64,000 nucleotides of DNA, from assembly GCF_042477335.2 (NCBI RefSeq), contig NC_091246.1:254557501-254621500 (forward strand), given 5' to 3'. The notes below the pieces were generated by a model, which saw only the letters and a program-made list of their open reading frames with translations, made no database searches and had not been told where the DNA came from. This stretch comes from Ovis canadensis (lineage: Eukaryota > Chordata > Mammalia > Artiodactyla > Bovidae). Shown in pieces: positions 45,801-57,800 of this stretch. Numbering within the stretch: position 1 is the first letter of the stretch; each line of letters begins with the position of its first letter. Made by a program: the position numbers and the translations under genes.

Positions 45801-48800
45801 GTGACGCGGGGAGGCGCTTCCTGCCCTCTCTGTGCCTCCGTTTCCTCCTCTACCCAGAGAAACCGAAGTGGAGTGGCCAGCCCACTGTCTGGCCCGGGGC
45901 AGGTGAGCAGGAGCAGCGTGCAGTGGGAAGGCCATCCGGGCAGCAGGCGGGTGAGGGCTCTCCTCTCAGGCCCAGTGTCACTCACTACTGCCCTGGGCCG
46001 GCCCCTCCCTCCCGGGGCCTCAGCGCTCCAGTCTCTGAAATGACCCTGCCAACTTTCCGAGTGGCTTGGGCATCTCGCGGGTGAAGCCCCTGACCCACAC
46101 CCAGGACACTGCCACAGCAGCCTTCATGGGGCTGTGCACGCGGCTCAGGATGAACTTAGAATGTGGAAAGTGCTCAGTCGTGTCTGACTCTTTGTGACCC
46201 CATGGACCATACAGTCCATCCAATTTTCCAGGCCCCCATGACTACACAGTCCATGGAATGCTCCAGGCCAGAATACTGGAGTGGGGAGCCTTTCCCTCCT
46301 CCAGGGGACCTTCCCAACCCAGGGATCAAGCCCAGGTCTCCTGCATTGCAGGCGGATTCTTTACCAGCTGAGCTACCAGGGAATGTGGGGCATCTCTGAA
46401 ATCCAGGCCAGCGATGCCAGCGGGAAGGAGGCTGGATTTGGGGTTATAGGAACCTTGGACCTGCCTCAGGCTGACTGAGTGACTTCGGGGATCCCCTGAC
46501 CCCTGAGTGTCAACATCGTCATCTCTGAATTTGGGGGAGGCTGCCCTCCTGTGTGGATGCTTAGATGAGAGTTTGGGGAAAGGCTCTGACGCAAAGTAGG
46601 TGCTCAGCATTAGCACTTTCCAAGCCTGGAGGGGGAGGAAGATGAGGCTGCTCCTCCCCAGAGCTCTGCCCTGGCAGCGTGCCCACTGGCGCTGGGGTGC
46701 CCGCTGGCGCTGGGGTGCTGGGGAGGGGCAGGGTGGCTGGGCGGCGGCCCTGGCGCCCCTCACCTTGCAGGCAGCGCACGTGGTGGTCACAGTTGTCCTG
46801 GTCGTTAGAGCTCATACTGTCTCTGTCGCAGTTCACCAGCAGGACGGCTCCGTGCCCGCTGGGTCCCCAGACCCACTGCCGCTGCCGATGGCAAAGCACA
46901 GCCGGTGACGGGGGCTCTGGCCAGGCCTGCGCCCCCTTCCCCAGCTCCCTCCTGGCCACGTTCCTCACCCCTCCTCTCTTCTCTGCCCTGAGCCAAAAGA
47001 GGCGCTCCTGCTGAGGAACCAGCAGCTCCTACTACTCATTGGTCAAGTTCAAACGACAGCCTCTTTCACAGCTGTCTGTGGCATGCCTCCAGCCAGCATC
47101 CCCTTTCCCAACAGGCAGCTTTCTGAGGGTGAGGTCCATCTTCCCTCCTTGGCCCCTGCTCGTCCTTCCAGCTGAAACGCCCCGCCTCCTGCAGAACTTT
47201 GGAGCCCAGCCCAGGTGGACTTCTCCCTTGCTCACAAAGCCCAACGCAACCTCCTCTGAACTCCCAACATCTTCATTGCCACCACAATTCAGCCCAAAGT
47301 TCTTTTATAGTTTCAGACTTGGTAGATTTCCTTTTCACATAGATTAGGGGGTCCACATGCTACAAATCTAGCTTACTGCCTATTTTTCTAAATAAAGTTT
47401 TATTGGAACATTGTCACACCTTTTCCCCTCATGTTGACTATGTAGCTCTTTCACCCTACACTGGAAGAATCAAACCATTGCAACAGAGACAAGATCGCCT
47501 GCCAAGCCTAAAACATTTACTATCTTGCTCTTACAAAAAAAAAAAGAAAAAAAAATTTGCCAACCCCCAACCTAGACTGAAAATCCAGAAGGACTTGTCT
47601 CTACAAAGGGAGGCCTAGCCCAGGGCTGGACATGCATGTGCTTAAAACTCTGGATGACGCTTTTTCTGCCAGTGAAAGAAGATCCCCAGCCATTCTTGGG
47701 TTGGCTCCACTGGCCTTGACATCAGCTGGGAGGCAGGGGGATACCTCTAATGACCTCACCCCTTTCAATCCAGCCTAGAGCAGCTGCGAACTCCATGCCC
47801 CTTTCTGGGTCCAGGCCGAGATAGCCTACCTTGTCCACAAAGTCCCTGTCCTGCCTGCCTTCACAGTTCAGGTCACAATCCAGGGTGATATCTGCAAGGA
47901 CAGGGCAGAAGGTGAGTCACGACAAGCCTCCCAGGGGCCCAGCGCAGGCAGGCCCACGACCTCCGCCTTTTACCCTCAGTCTCAGGGCCCATTCTGGGGC
48001 GGACAAATGGAAGTCGTTTCCAAGAGGTGGGAGCATTTGGAGCCTCCCTGCCTGGGCTGGGGAAAGAGGCCTTGGGGAAGATACAGGGTCAGAGCGAAAA
48101 CCCAGGTCAAATGCTGCCCCCTCCAGGAAGCCTTCCCGGAATTCTCCCTCTTCTGCCCCCCGGTAGCCCTTACTGTCTGGGGGGCACTCTGCCCTGTACC
48201 TGGGACATTCTGGGCCTGTCTGAAGCTCCCTCGTCTCCCAGGGGTGGGCCAGTGAGCCCGAGCGTTCGCACCAGACCACCGCGGATCTGGACCTAGGCTC
48301 TGGCGCCTACTGGCTGTGTGGCCCTGAGCCTCAGCTTCCCCTTGCATCCCCGCCTACATCCCACCTTCTTAACCACTCTCCCCAGAAGGTGGGGGGAGGT
48401 TTTACAGTACACATGAAACCTTCAAGGGAGCGAGAGAAAAAACTGAAATGATTTTTAAATATGTGAAAAGATACTCAACCACCATATAAGAAGGGGATGA
48501 GTCTCAGAAATGTAAGGTGGAGCGAAAGGTGTGTACGACGTGACCCACCCAGACAGCGCGCCAAGGCAGGCAAAAACAGACGATATGGTTAGGGTGTGCC
48601 TGTTCAGATGACAGAAACATGCAGAAAGGAAAGGAGTATTTATCACAAGACAGCGGTTACCGTAGGGGAGGGAGCGAGTTATGATCAGAGAAGGGCTTGG
48701 GGGTACTTCGGGGTGCTGGTCATGTTCCCTGTTCCATTTCTCAACCTGGGTGATGGCTGCTCGAGGGCTTGCTTTCTAACTGTTCTTGTATCCGCCACCC

Positions 48801-51800
48801 CCCTCCCCGCCCAGCCAATACACACACACTCATATCGGGTTGGCCTAAAAATCCGTTCAGGTTTTTCCATAAAGTGTTAAGAAAGCCCAAGCAGACTTTC
48901 TCGCCAAACACATACACATGTACTTTCCAGTAAACAAGGTGCGGGTGTGTGTCCAGGGAGGGGGGGCAGGGAGACCCCCAACCTCAGTCCTAACTAAAGG
49001 GAGGCAAGGGAAAGCAGCAATGAGACGCTGACCTCTCAGGCTGGAAAAGCAGAAAAGGCTGGAAATGGACAGTGTTGGCTAGACACTCCCCTGCGCTGCT
49101 GGCAGGTGTGTAAGAAGGCATGGCCTTTCGGGACAGCCATCTGGCAGTATCTATCACAGCTGAAACGTTCACTCCCTGTAACTCAGCGGTCCTGCTTCCA
49201 AAAGCGCCTCCTGCAGGCAGAGCGTCTTCAGCTCTCCTGGTAACTTTCTTGCCCTTCGAAATGGCTGCCCCAGCGTGAACCCACCCCTAGGAGAAGGAGT
49301 TTCGGGTCCCACATCCTTGGCAGTTGAGTCTCTTTTCATTTGGGTTCTGAGCACTAGGATTTTCTCCACTGTGATTTGCTGGTTTCCGTTTTTTGCTTAT
49401 TTCTATTAATTGTTTGGTGGTTCTTTCTTACTGATCAGCATCCTCCATTACCTGCAAACGCTGATCCAGGCATACGCATTGCAAATTGCTTCTCCATAGC
49501 CTGACTTTGTACTTGTCCTCCGTTGTATAGATTTCCATTTCAGTAGAGTCTAATTTATCAGTCTTGCCCCCAGTGGCTTGTGCTTTTGTTTTGCCTTGTT
49601 AAAGAAAACGTCTGACTACTTTGAAGTTGAAGAGACATTCTCTTCTAAAAGCTTTAAAATGTTGACTTTCACCTGGATGCTTTTTTAAATTTTATTTTTA
49701 ATTGGAGGATGACTACTTCACAACATTGTGATGGTCTCTGCCACACATCAGCATGAGTCAGCCAGAGGTATACATCCGTCCCCTCCCTCTTAAACTCGAG
49801 TCCTCCCACCTCCCTCCCCATCCATCCCTCTAGGCGGTCACAGCACCGGCTTTGGGCTCCCTGCGTCATACAGCAAATCCATCTGAAGTTTGTTTTTGAG
49901 GATGATATAAGGCGGGGATCCACGTTTGCTGAGCATCACAGGACAGCTACATGCGCCTGGGCCTGAGTTCTGGGTCTCTATTTGTCCCAGTGGTCTTTAT
50001 CCAGCCCGGCACCACCTTCACTCTGCCCTTGGCTGAGGCCCCCGACTTACCCACACAGGTGAGGTACAGCACCGCGTAGGCCAGGGGCGAGGAGTCTCGG
50101 CTGGAATGGTAGGAAATTTGAACCTGTAGAGAGATGGGCCCAGGGTCAAGCTGGCTGAAACTAGGAGCCTGGCCCCAAGGCACAGGTCTTGGGGGATCTG
50201 GCAAGGAGGGGCGGCGCTCCCAGGAACCTCTGTGCAGCCACCAACCCAGCTCTCCCTTTAGCCTTCTCTGCCACCTATTTTTCCGTGCCTCGGTTAGCCC
50301 ATCTGTAAAATGGGAACTATTTGTGAGGGATTCCATGGAGACCTGCATCCCAGTGCTGCTGCTGACTCCTGTGTGATTTTAGCAAGCCCCCGTTCCCCTT
50401 TGGATCTCAGTTTTGCCATGGATAAAACGAGGAGCTTGGTGCTGCAACTAAGACCCGGTACAGCCAAATAAATCAATACATTAAAAAATAAAATAACATA
50501 AGGAGTTTGCACTGGGCAGGGTGTAGGGACACCCCTGTAATTGTGGGATTTGGACAGGCCTTTACTTGAACCCAGCGCCTCCACGTTCTGCGACTTCGGC
50601 CGAGGCCCTTCACCTCTCTGAGCTGCCTCAGTTTGCTCCTCTGCAGTATGGGTTTTATACAGGTCCCTACAATCAGAGGACGGTAGTTCAGATTTGAAAC
50701 AATCCATGGAGAAGGCTGATCTGGTAGGAAATGCCCAAGAAATACCAGCTCTTGTTATGAGAGGGCAGGGGGCGTGGTGTATGAGCCGGTGCAGCGCTCC
50801 TGAGTCAGATGGCCTGGGCTGGCAGAGGACACCCTGGGAAAGTTACTGGACTGTCTGGGTCTCCCTCTCCTCCGCCGTGGATGGCTCGGAGGGACTGATG
50901 ACAGGTTGTGCGGATTAAAGCCGGAAAGCGTGGGACGTTTGGCACCGTGCCCACAGCACACGCCCAACAGCTGTTAAAGGTGAGGCTGAAGACGGTGATG
51001 ATGATAGAGCGAACTCCAGGCGGGTGCCCCGAAGCCGTTTCACCCTCCGCCCTCCTCCGGGACCCTCCCTCCTGATGCGGTCCCTCAGCTCTCCGGCTCC
51101 GATGTCCTGGCTCCCAGGGGGCTCAGGAACTTACCAACACCCGTCCCTCCTCAGTCCTGAGAGCCCCGAAATCCTGCAGCTGCGAACCCCCGAGAGTCAA
51201 GCCCCGCGGGATGCTCGCTTCAGGCACACGGTTACCCGGACCCTGGGCAAAGGCAGGGGCGTTCTGATGACCCTCCTCTGTCCCTGTGGTCCTCGGGGCC
51301 AAGGAATTCAGAGCGCGGCCGCCCCCGCACCGTCTCTGGCTCGGGGCTGGGCGCCCATCGCAGGCCGGCCCACCTCCTCGCCGGGCTCCAGGGGCCTCTG
51401 CCCTGACCCTCACCCGCGCGGCGCCTCACTAATCACGTGACCTCACGTAAGCCACGCCCCTCCTGGTCGCTCTCCTTGTGAAATAGATTCGCGGAGTCCT
51501 GCCCCACCTGCTGCACGAAACTCCCCGGATGGGCTAATTCGGATCCCTGGGTGGGAAGGACGTGGGGCTGACGGAGGGAGCTTGTCCGCAGGAGTCCGGC
51601 AGCTCTGGCCCCTGAGCTCCAGCTCCCCCTCTGACCAGCTCTGTGGCCGCGGGGCGGTTGCTCTGATCCCTAGTGGCCTCCCCCGAGAACCGCGCACGAG
51701 ACCCCGCCGCTGAGGCCGTGGTCGGGGCGGGCGAGGGCACGCTGCCTAGCACTGGGCGCCCGGCCAGTGCTCCTTGAAGGGCCAGTTTCCCGAAACGGCG

Positions 51801-54800
51801 CCCCTGACCGAGCGGGAGCCTGCCGCCTGCACGGCAGACCTGACTCCCACTGCGCCGAGCTCGCGGACCACCCCATCCCCCCCGTTTTTCAAACGCCCCC
51901 TGCCCGGGGGCCAGAACACTGCCTCCAGCCCGGCCGCGGTAGACTCGCTCTTGCGGCTGACTGGGCAGAGAGGAGAGGAGGGCAGGCATCCTGCCTGAGA
52001 AGGGAGCGGGGTCAGGAAGGCGGCGGCTTAGGGAAGGCGAGGCCCTGAGGGAAGGGGCCCCCGAGGCAGCTGCTCCCCTCTCCACCTCTGCTTTCTCTCC
52101 CCCATTCGTAGTAACGGGGACCACGAATCGACCCTCAGCCACAGGCGGGGAAACAGGCTCCGGGAGGCGATGAGAGTGGCCAGCAGACCCCCAGTTTGTG
52201 TCCGTAGGTCGCAGAGCTGGCGGCCCCAGGGCCGCGCTCTTGCTCTCTGGGTTACCCCGCATTCTGGAGAAGAGAGGGCACTGGGCCCGCGTGGAGCTGG
52301 GTCGCCCCCCACCCCCAGCCACCCCCAGACAAGGGGGCGCGCTCACGTGACTGTCGTTGAGCTCGTTGCTGGGGGAGTTCATGACCACGACGATCTGGGA
52401 GCCCACGTCAAAGTGCCACCGCCGGGCCTCCGCACGCTCCCGGTCCCTCTCCACGCTGGGGCAGATGTAGACGTCCACGCCGGGGGTTCCGTAGACCTCG
52501 AACATCTCTGTGCCCTCAGGAACTGACCTGGGAAAGGCACAAGCCGTGGGAAGTGCTAGAGGGCAGCCCTCGCTCAGATGCTTGAACTCTGGCTCGAACG
52601 CTTGCTTCCTCCAGGAAGCCTTCCCAGACTACCCCAGGCTTCTCAGATCCTTCCAGCAAGCTCCTAGGAGTCAAACTTGGACCCCGCCCACATATACACA
52701 GTCTCATATTCCCAGGTTCTGTGTTGATGAACATTTCCCTTGTGAGTTCTCCAGGTATTCATTGTAGGGTTAAAAAGTCCGTGCTGTCCATCCGATGGCC
52801 CTGGGACTTCCTTTCAGCCCTAGCTGGTCTGGGCATCTTGTTTGAAATCAGTCTCCTCCGTAGGGTGCCCATGCGCCTGCGGGAAGAAGCACCCATTGCC
52901 CCAGAGCCTTCAAGCCAGCCAGAGCGCTGAGGACAGCCCTGCCCAGGGCAAAAGATGGGTCGGGAGGCAGTGGGATCACCCAGGGAGAGGCCTCTGTGGG
53001 GAGAGGACCCGGAAGGCTTCCTGGAGGGAGCGGCACACACCCAGCGGGGGGCACTGGCTGAGCTCTTGCTCTGTGCCTGCCATATTGAAGTGTCATTACG
53101 TGCATTGTCATGTAATCCGTTTTAAAAACCCAGGTAGGTACTATTAGCTCCCATTTTACAGACAGGAAAACTGAGGTCAAAGTAACCTGTCCAAGGTCAT
53201 GGAGCTACTAGCTACTAGTAGGTGGCAGGACTGGGATCCACATCCAGGCCTCCTGGCTCTTGAGTCCACATTCTTACCTGGGCGTAATGACAGGACAAGT
53301 CGAAACCCCCAGGCCCCTCCCCTGCACAGTTAGCGTGGGGGGCTTGAGGGGGGCTTGACGAACCTTCCCAAATATCGCCTCATCTAGTCTTCTGCACAGT
53401 CCCATTTAATGTGGGGAAACCCAAGCTCAGGACGGGTGAGGGGCGTGCCAAAGCTGCACTGCGGCCGCAGTCCCCGCTCCGCCCCAGGCCCTCTCCCTTC
53501 TCTGCCTCCACTTGGAGGAGAGCAGGCCTCCTTCACTCCTCGCTGGCATGATTCTGGCACTTCTCAGCACAGCTTCCCTTTATAGAAAGAGAAACATACA
53601 GAGCCCAGACTGGACTCCATCAGGCAGCTCTCCCGCCAGGGCTCGGCCTGCTGGGCGTCCTCGCCAGGTAGGAGGAGCTGACGCACCTGTGTCTCCTCCC
53701 AGGCAGGGCTGCCAGGTTTAATAAAATAGAGCACATGCCGTCAGACTCGAATTTCAGGTAACCGACAAACAGTTATCTTCACCTAAGTATACCCTGCGCA
53801 ATATTTGGGACATCCCTCAACTAAAAAATCACTCATTGTTTGTTTGGACCTCCAGTTTAACTGAGTGTCCTGGGTTTTATCTGGTAACTTACTCCCGAAG
53901 CTGACGTTTCCAGAGCTCTATTCTGCTGTGCCCTGGGTCTGTGAGCCGGACCGTCGGGGGACAGGGAGAGCCTGCAGTGAGAGGCGTGGGGACACAGAGA
54001 CAGAGAGACAGATACGGAAGCCAGAGAGACGAAGACTCAGGCAGCTGGAGCCGGGGGTGAAGGGCCCCCAGCGGCCCCCCACCACCCAGGTGCTCCTCGG
54101 GCCCCAGGCCTCCGCAGCTAGAGCGGCACACCTTGGGTGGTCCTTCAGACATGACGCCCACCCAGTTCCCAGGCTGCAGACTCTGGTTTGGGGAAGCAGC
54201 CCTGTGCAGGAGGGTCCCAAAGAAGCCAGGGGCTCAGGGGTGCCAGGACCAGGGTCAGGACCAGGCCGGGCTGCCCTACAGCCAAGTGGCCTGGAACAGC
54301 TCACCTGGCCCTGTAGCCTCGCCTTTAAAGTGGGGTAATGACACCCGCTGGGCCAGCCGCAGGCAACCATGAGGCTCAAACATGATTAACAGATGGGGCA
54401 GTCTTGGAAAACCACTGGCCAGGAAGGGGGACGGGGTTATTAAGGTAAATTAGGACATAGGAGGCAGGCGTATGGGAGCAGGCTGAGGCTGGGACTGGGG
54501 CATCTGGGGAAGCTTCATGGAGAAAGGAGTGAACTAAGGGCAAGGAGGAGACACAGCTAAAGGGAAGGGGTTTCCAAGTGGAGGCTTCGGAGGTCAAGGG
54601 CAAACTCAGGCTGCAACGAGCTTGCTGTCATTTCATTCCTAGGTAATAGGAGCCAGCGGTGGCTCCTGAGTATGAGGGCGACCTGCAGAGCTGCGGTGAG
54701 GTGGCTAAGCCTGAGGGCTCTGGGGCCAGGTTGCCCGGGTTCAAATCCAGCTCCACTGCTCCCTAGCTGCCTGGCCTTGACCTCTCTGCGCCTCTGCGTC

Positions 54801-57800
54801 GGCATCGATGAAGGGGGGGTGATGAGCAGATGAAAGCAGTGTGTTTGTGTGATGAACAGAATGAGCGAAAGTTGAAGGCCCCTGCACCCGTGCCGTTATT
54901 TCCCTGCTGGAGAAACTGAGGCCCAGAAGAGATCGGACTAGAAGGCAGTGCCCTGGACCCCCGGTTCAGGGTTTATACCCACCCCCCACAGCTGTGCGTT
55001 AGGAAGACTGAAGCGGCGGCTGCTGGGGGAAGCCCTGCAGCAGGATGGGAGGATCTGAGCTCCCCGGTGCCTGGAGGGCACAGGAGGTGGCCCGAGGCTC
55101 ACCTGGATGAAGTCCCGCCTCCGGTCAGGCTGCCCTGAGCACAGCCTGCTGCTCCAGACGGCACCCCAGCCCAGCCCTGGGCACACACAGCTGGGGGCTG
55201 TGCCCTCCCCCGCATGCGGGACCGTCCAAGACCCTCTCCATCACCAAGCCCTCTCAGGCAGCTGCAGGACTCCACAGCCTAGGAGCTGGTGCGCGCTGGG
55301 GAAAACACGGTGGAATGACCCACAGTTCTGGTTTGCCAGGGACCAGGACTTTTCCTGGGGCGCAGGCCATTCAGTACTAAGACCTAGAAAGTCTTAGACA
55401 AACAAGGACCACTGGTCACCCTCACGGCATCAACCTCAGACCTACTTGTTGAAAATGCTGATTCCAGAACCATAAGTTTTGCATGCAGAGCTCTTTTAAA
55501 GCAACTGATGTCCAGTGAAGTCTGAAGACATGGCTAAGGAGGGCTGTCTCAGAAATGCTGGGCCCTGCTGCCCCGTCCAGGGGGCGTGGGGGGACGCAGC
55601 GTGACCTCACGCATTCCTGGGCGCCCAGACGGCTCAGGCTTGCCTTTAGACTCATCCGCCCTTCCAGCGGCGAGGATGATGGTGGCAGTGATGATGCAGA
55701 CGGCAAGCCACCGGATGCCAGCACTACTCCCCCACCTTTCAGGCAAGGGAAGGGAGGCTCAGAGATGACAGGCGGCTTGCTCAAAGCCACACAGCTGGTG
55801 AGGGACAGAGTCAGAACTCCAGCCAGCTCTGTCCCCACTCCCTTGCGAACCCAAGCCCACTCTCTCCCTCCCAGCTCCTAGGACCTCCACCTCTGGGAAA
55901 ACAAAACTAGACATTTTAGGGCCGGGAAACTGATGGGAAAGGTTCTCTGTGGCTGAGAACAGAAAGGTTGACGAGCTGACCACCAAGGTCCCCAACGAGC
56001 TGGCCCATGGCGGCAGGGGAGACCAAGGCCCAGCGCGCTCCGGATGCCAGCTGTCCCTCTCTGCTCGGTGAGGTCCCAGATTCCCAGCCCCACCAGCTTC
56101 ACCCAAGAATGCGGTCCAGGAACTCACTGCCCTTCCTTAGTCCTGTGTCTTCCTGCCCCTGAAAAATGGTGGCCACACACTCCCCTTTCACAAAGTCCAG
56201 GTAGTTGAGAGTTAAAGATGTGTCTGCCTCCCAGACTCTGCTCTCCGCACAGGCAGGCCAGAGCTGTACACCAAACAGAATTTGGTGGAGACCAACGGGA
56301 GCTGCTTTGCCAAACCAAGGAGGCTCAGAAGCCTCCGTGAGCAGAGCCTGAAAGCCACTCTTCGATGCCAGCCTCTCTGGGGCACACATGTGGAAACTGA
56401 GTTCCAGCAAGGAGCAGAAATATGCTCACGGCGACATAGCAAAGGCTGACAGAACCAGGGTGAGCACTCAGAGTTCCTGCCCCAGGCGCCCCAGCCTCTT
56501 CATTCTGTAAGACCGCCTCTGCTGAGCACGCGGTGAGCTGTCTGCCCTTCCGACTAGGGACGGCGTTCTCAGTCCTGGCTGCAAGCCAGTGCGTGGCTCA
56601 TCACCTCTGTGTATTACCCCTCTCCCTAAGAATCCCTAACAGGGAGAGCAAAACCCCTTTACCAAGCCTGGGCCACCTCCAACTCAGTGGAAAGAAGGAA
56701 GACAGGGTTTAATCCGCTAGTGATTAGAGATCCCCAGGGGTCTTGCTCATCCTGCAGGGGTCTTCCTCCAGGGAGCCTGCCCTGACTGCTCAGCCTGTGT
56801 TAATTTCTCTCCTCTCCTCTCCTCCTTCTCCCAGCAGGGCTCAGAGGTTATTTCCCTGCCGTCTTGTGGATGGTTTGGGGACACTCGAGGCTGTCTAGAG
56901 AGCCAGGGAAGATGGTTAAAGTGATGATGGTGGTGGTAATAATGGCAGCAGTTACCATAAGTGAACGCTTACGTGCCAGGCACCGCCTACCTGCCCTCCA
57001 TGCACGATCTCATCCGTCCCAGCAGCCCTTTGAAGTGAAGGCCACGGTGCTCGGACCGCAGCCTGGCCCTGCCTCCCCTCCCTGGCTGTGTAACAGGGGG
57101 CAGATGACGCAGCCTCTCTGTGCCTCAGTTTCCTCCTCTCTGAGACGGGGAGGAAGACAGTACCCACCTCGCAGAATGGCTGGAGTATTAGTTATCGTTA
57201 GTCACACACACTCTAGGGCAAGTGACAGGCAGGCAGGCTCTAGGCATCATTGCTGATATAATTACGACCTTCATTCTACAGATGAAGAAAGAGTGACTTG
57301 GGAGGTTAAGTGACTTTCCCAAGGTCAGACAGCTCTCAGGAGGCAGAGCCAAGACTGACCACACGTCCACTGCCTTCCTCCTGTTGGCCCACAGTCTGAG
57401 CACCCAGGACTGCCGAATCACAGCATCTCCGAGTCGGAAGGGGCTTTAGAAGTAATCTGGTCCTGCTTGCTTGCAAGACAAGAATCCTTCCCGCAGCACC
57501 TCCGCGAGGTGGTCCGGCCTCGGCTAGAAATTTCAGGACAGGGTTCTCAGAGGTCAGAGGCCAGAGGCCGCGTGTGCTTGTTCACCACTGTGTCCCCATG
57601 CCTGGCACACGCTAGACCCCGAAGGAATGGCCACACCTGATGAGAGTGCAGATGAACAGGCTGGGAGCTCCCCCCATCCCCAAGACGGGCTGGTGACTGG
57701 GGGCCCGAGAGTCTCTCTGTTGAGGCAGAGGCTCCCCCCCATCCCGTGGCTGTCCCATCTGCAGCCTCCTCTGGGAACCCCAAGGATGACCTGTCTATCC

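Noticed and set aside
51534-52505. A 323-codon minus-strand open frame starting at [11 protein letters not shown]
   Set aside because: Only the first part (to about 52347) is PADI3 exon 2. The rest is read-through into CpG-rich intron after a good GTGAGC donor and has no PAD or other similarity.
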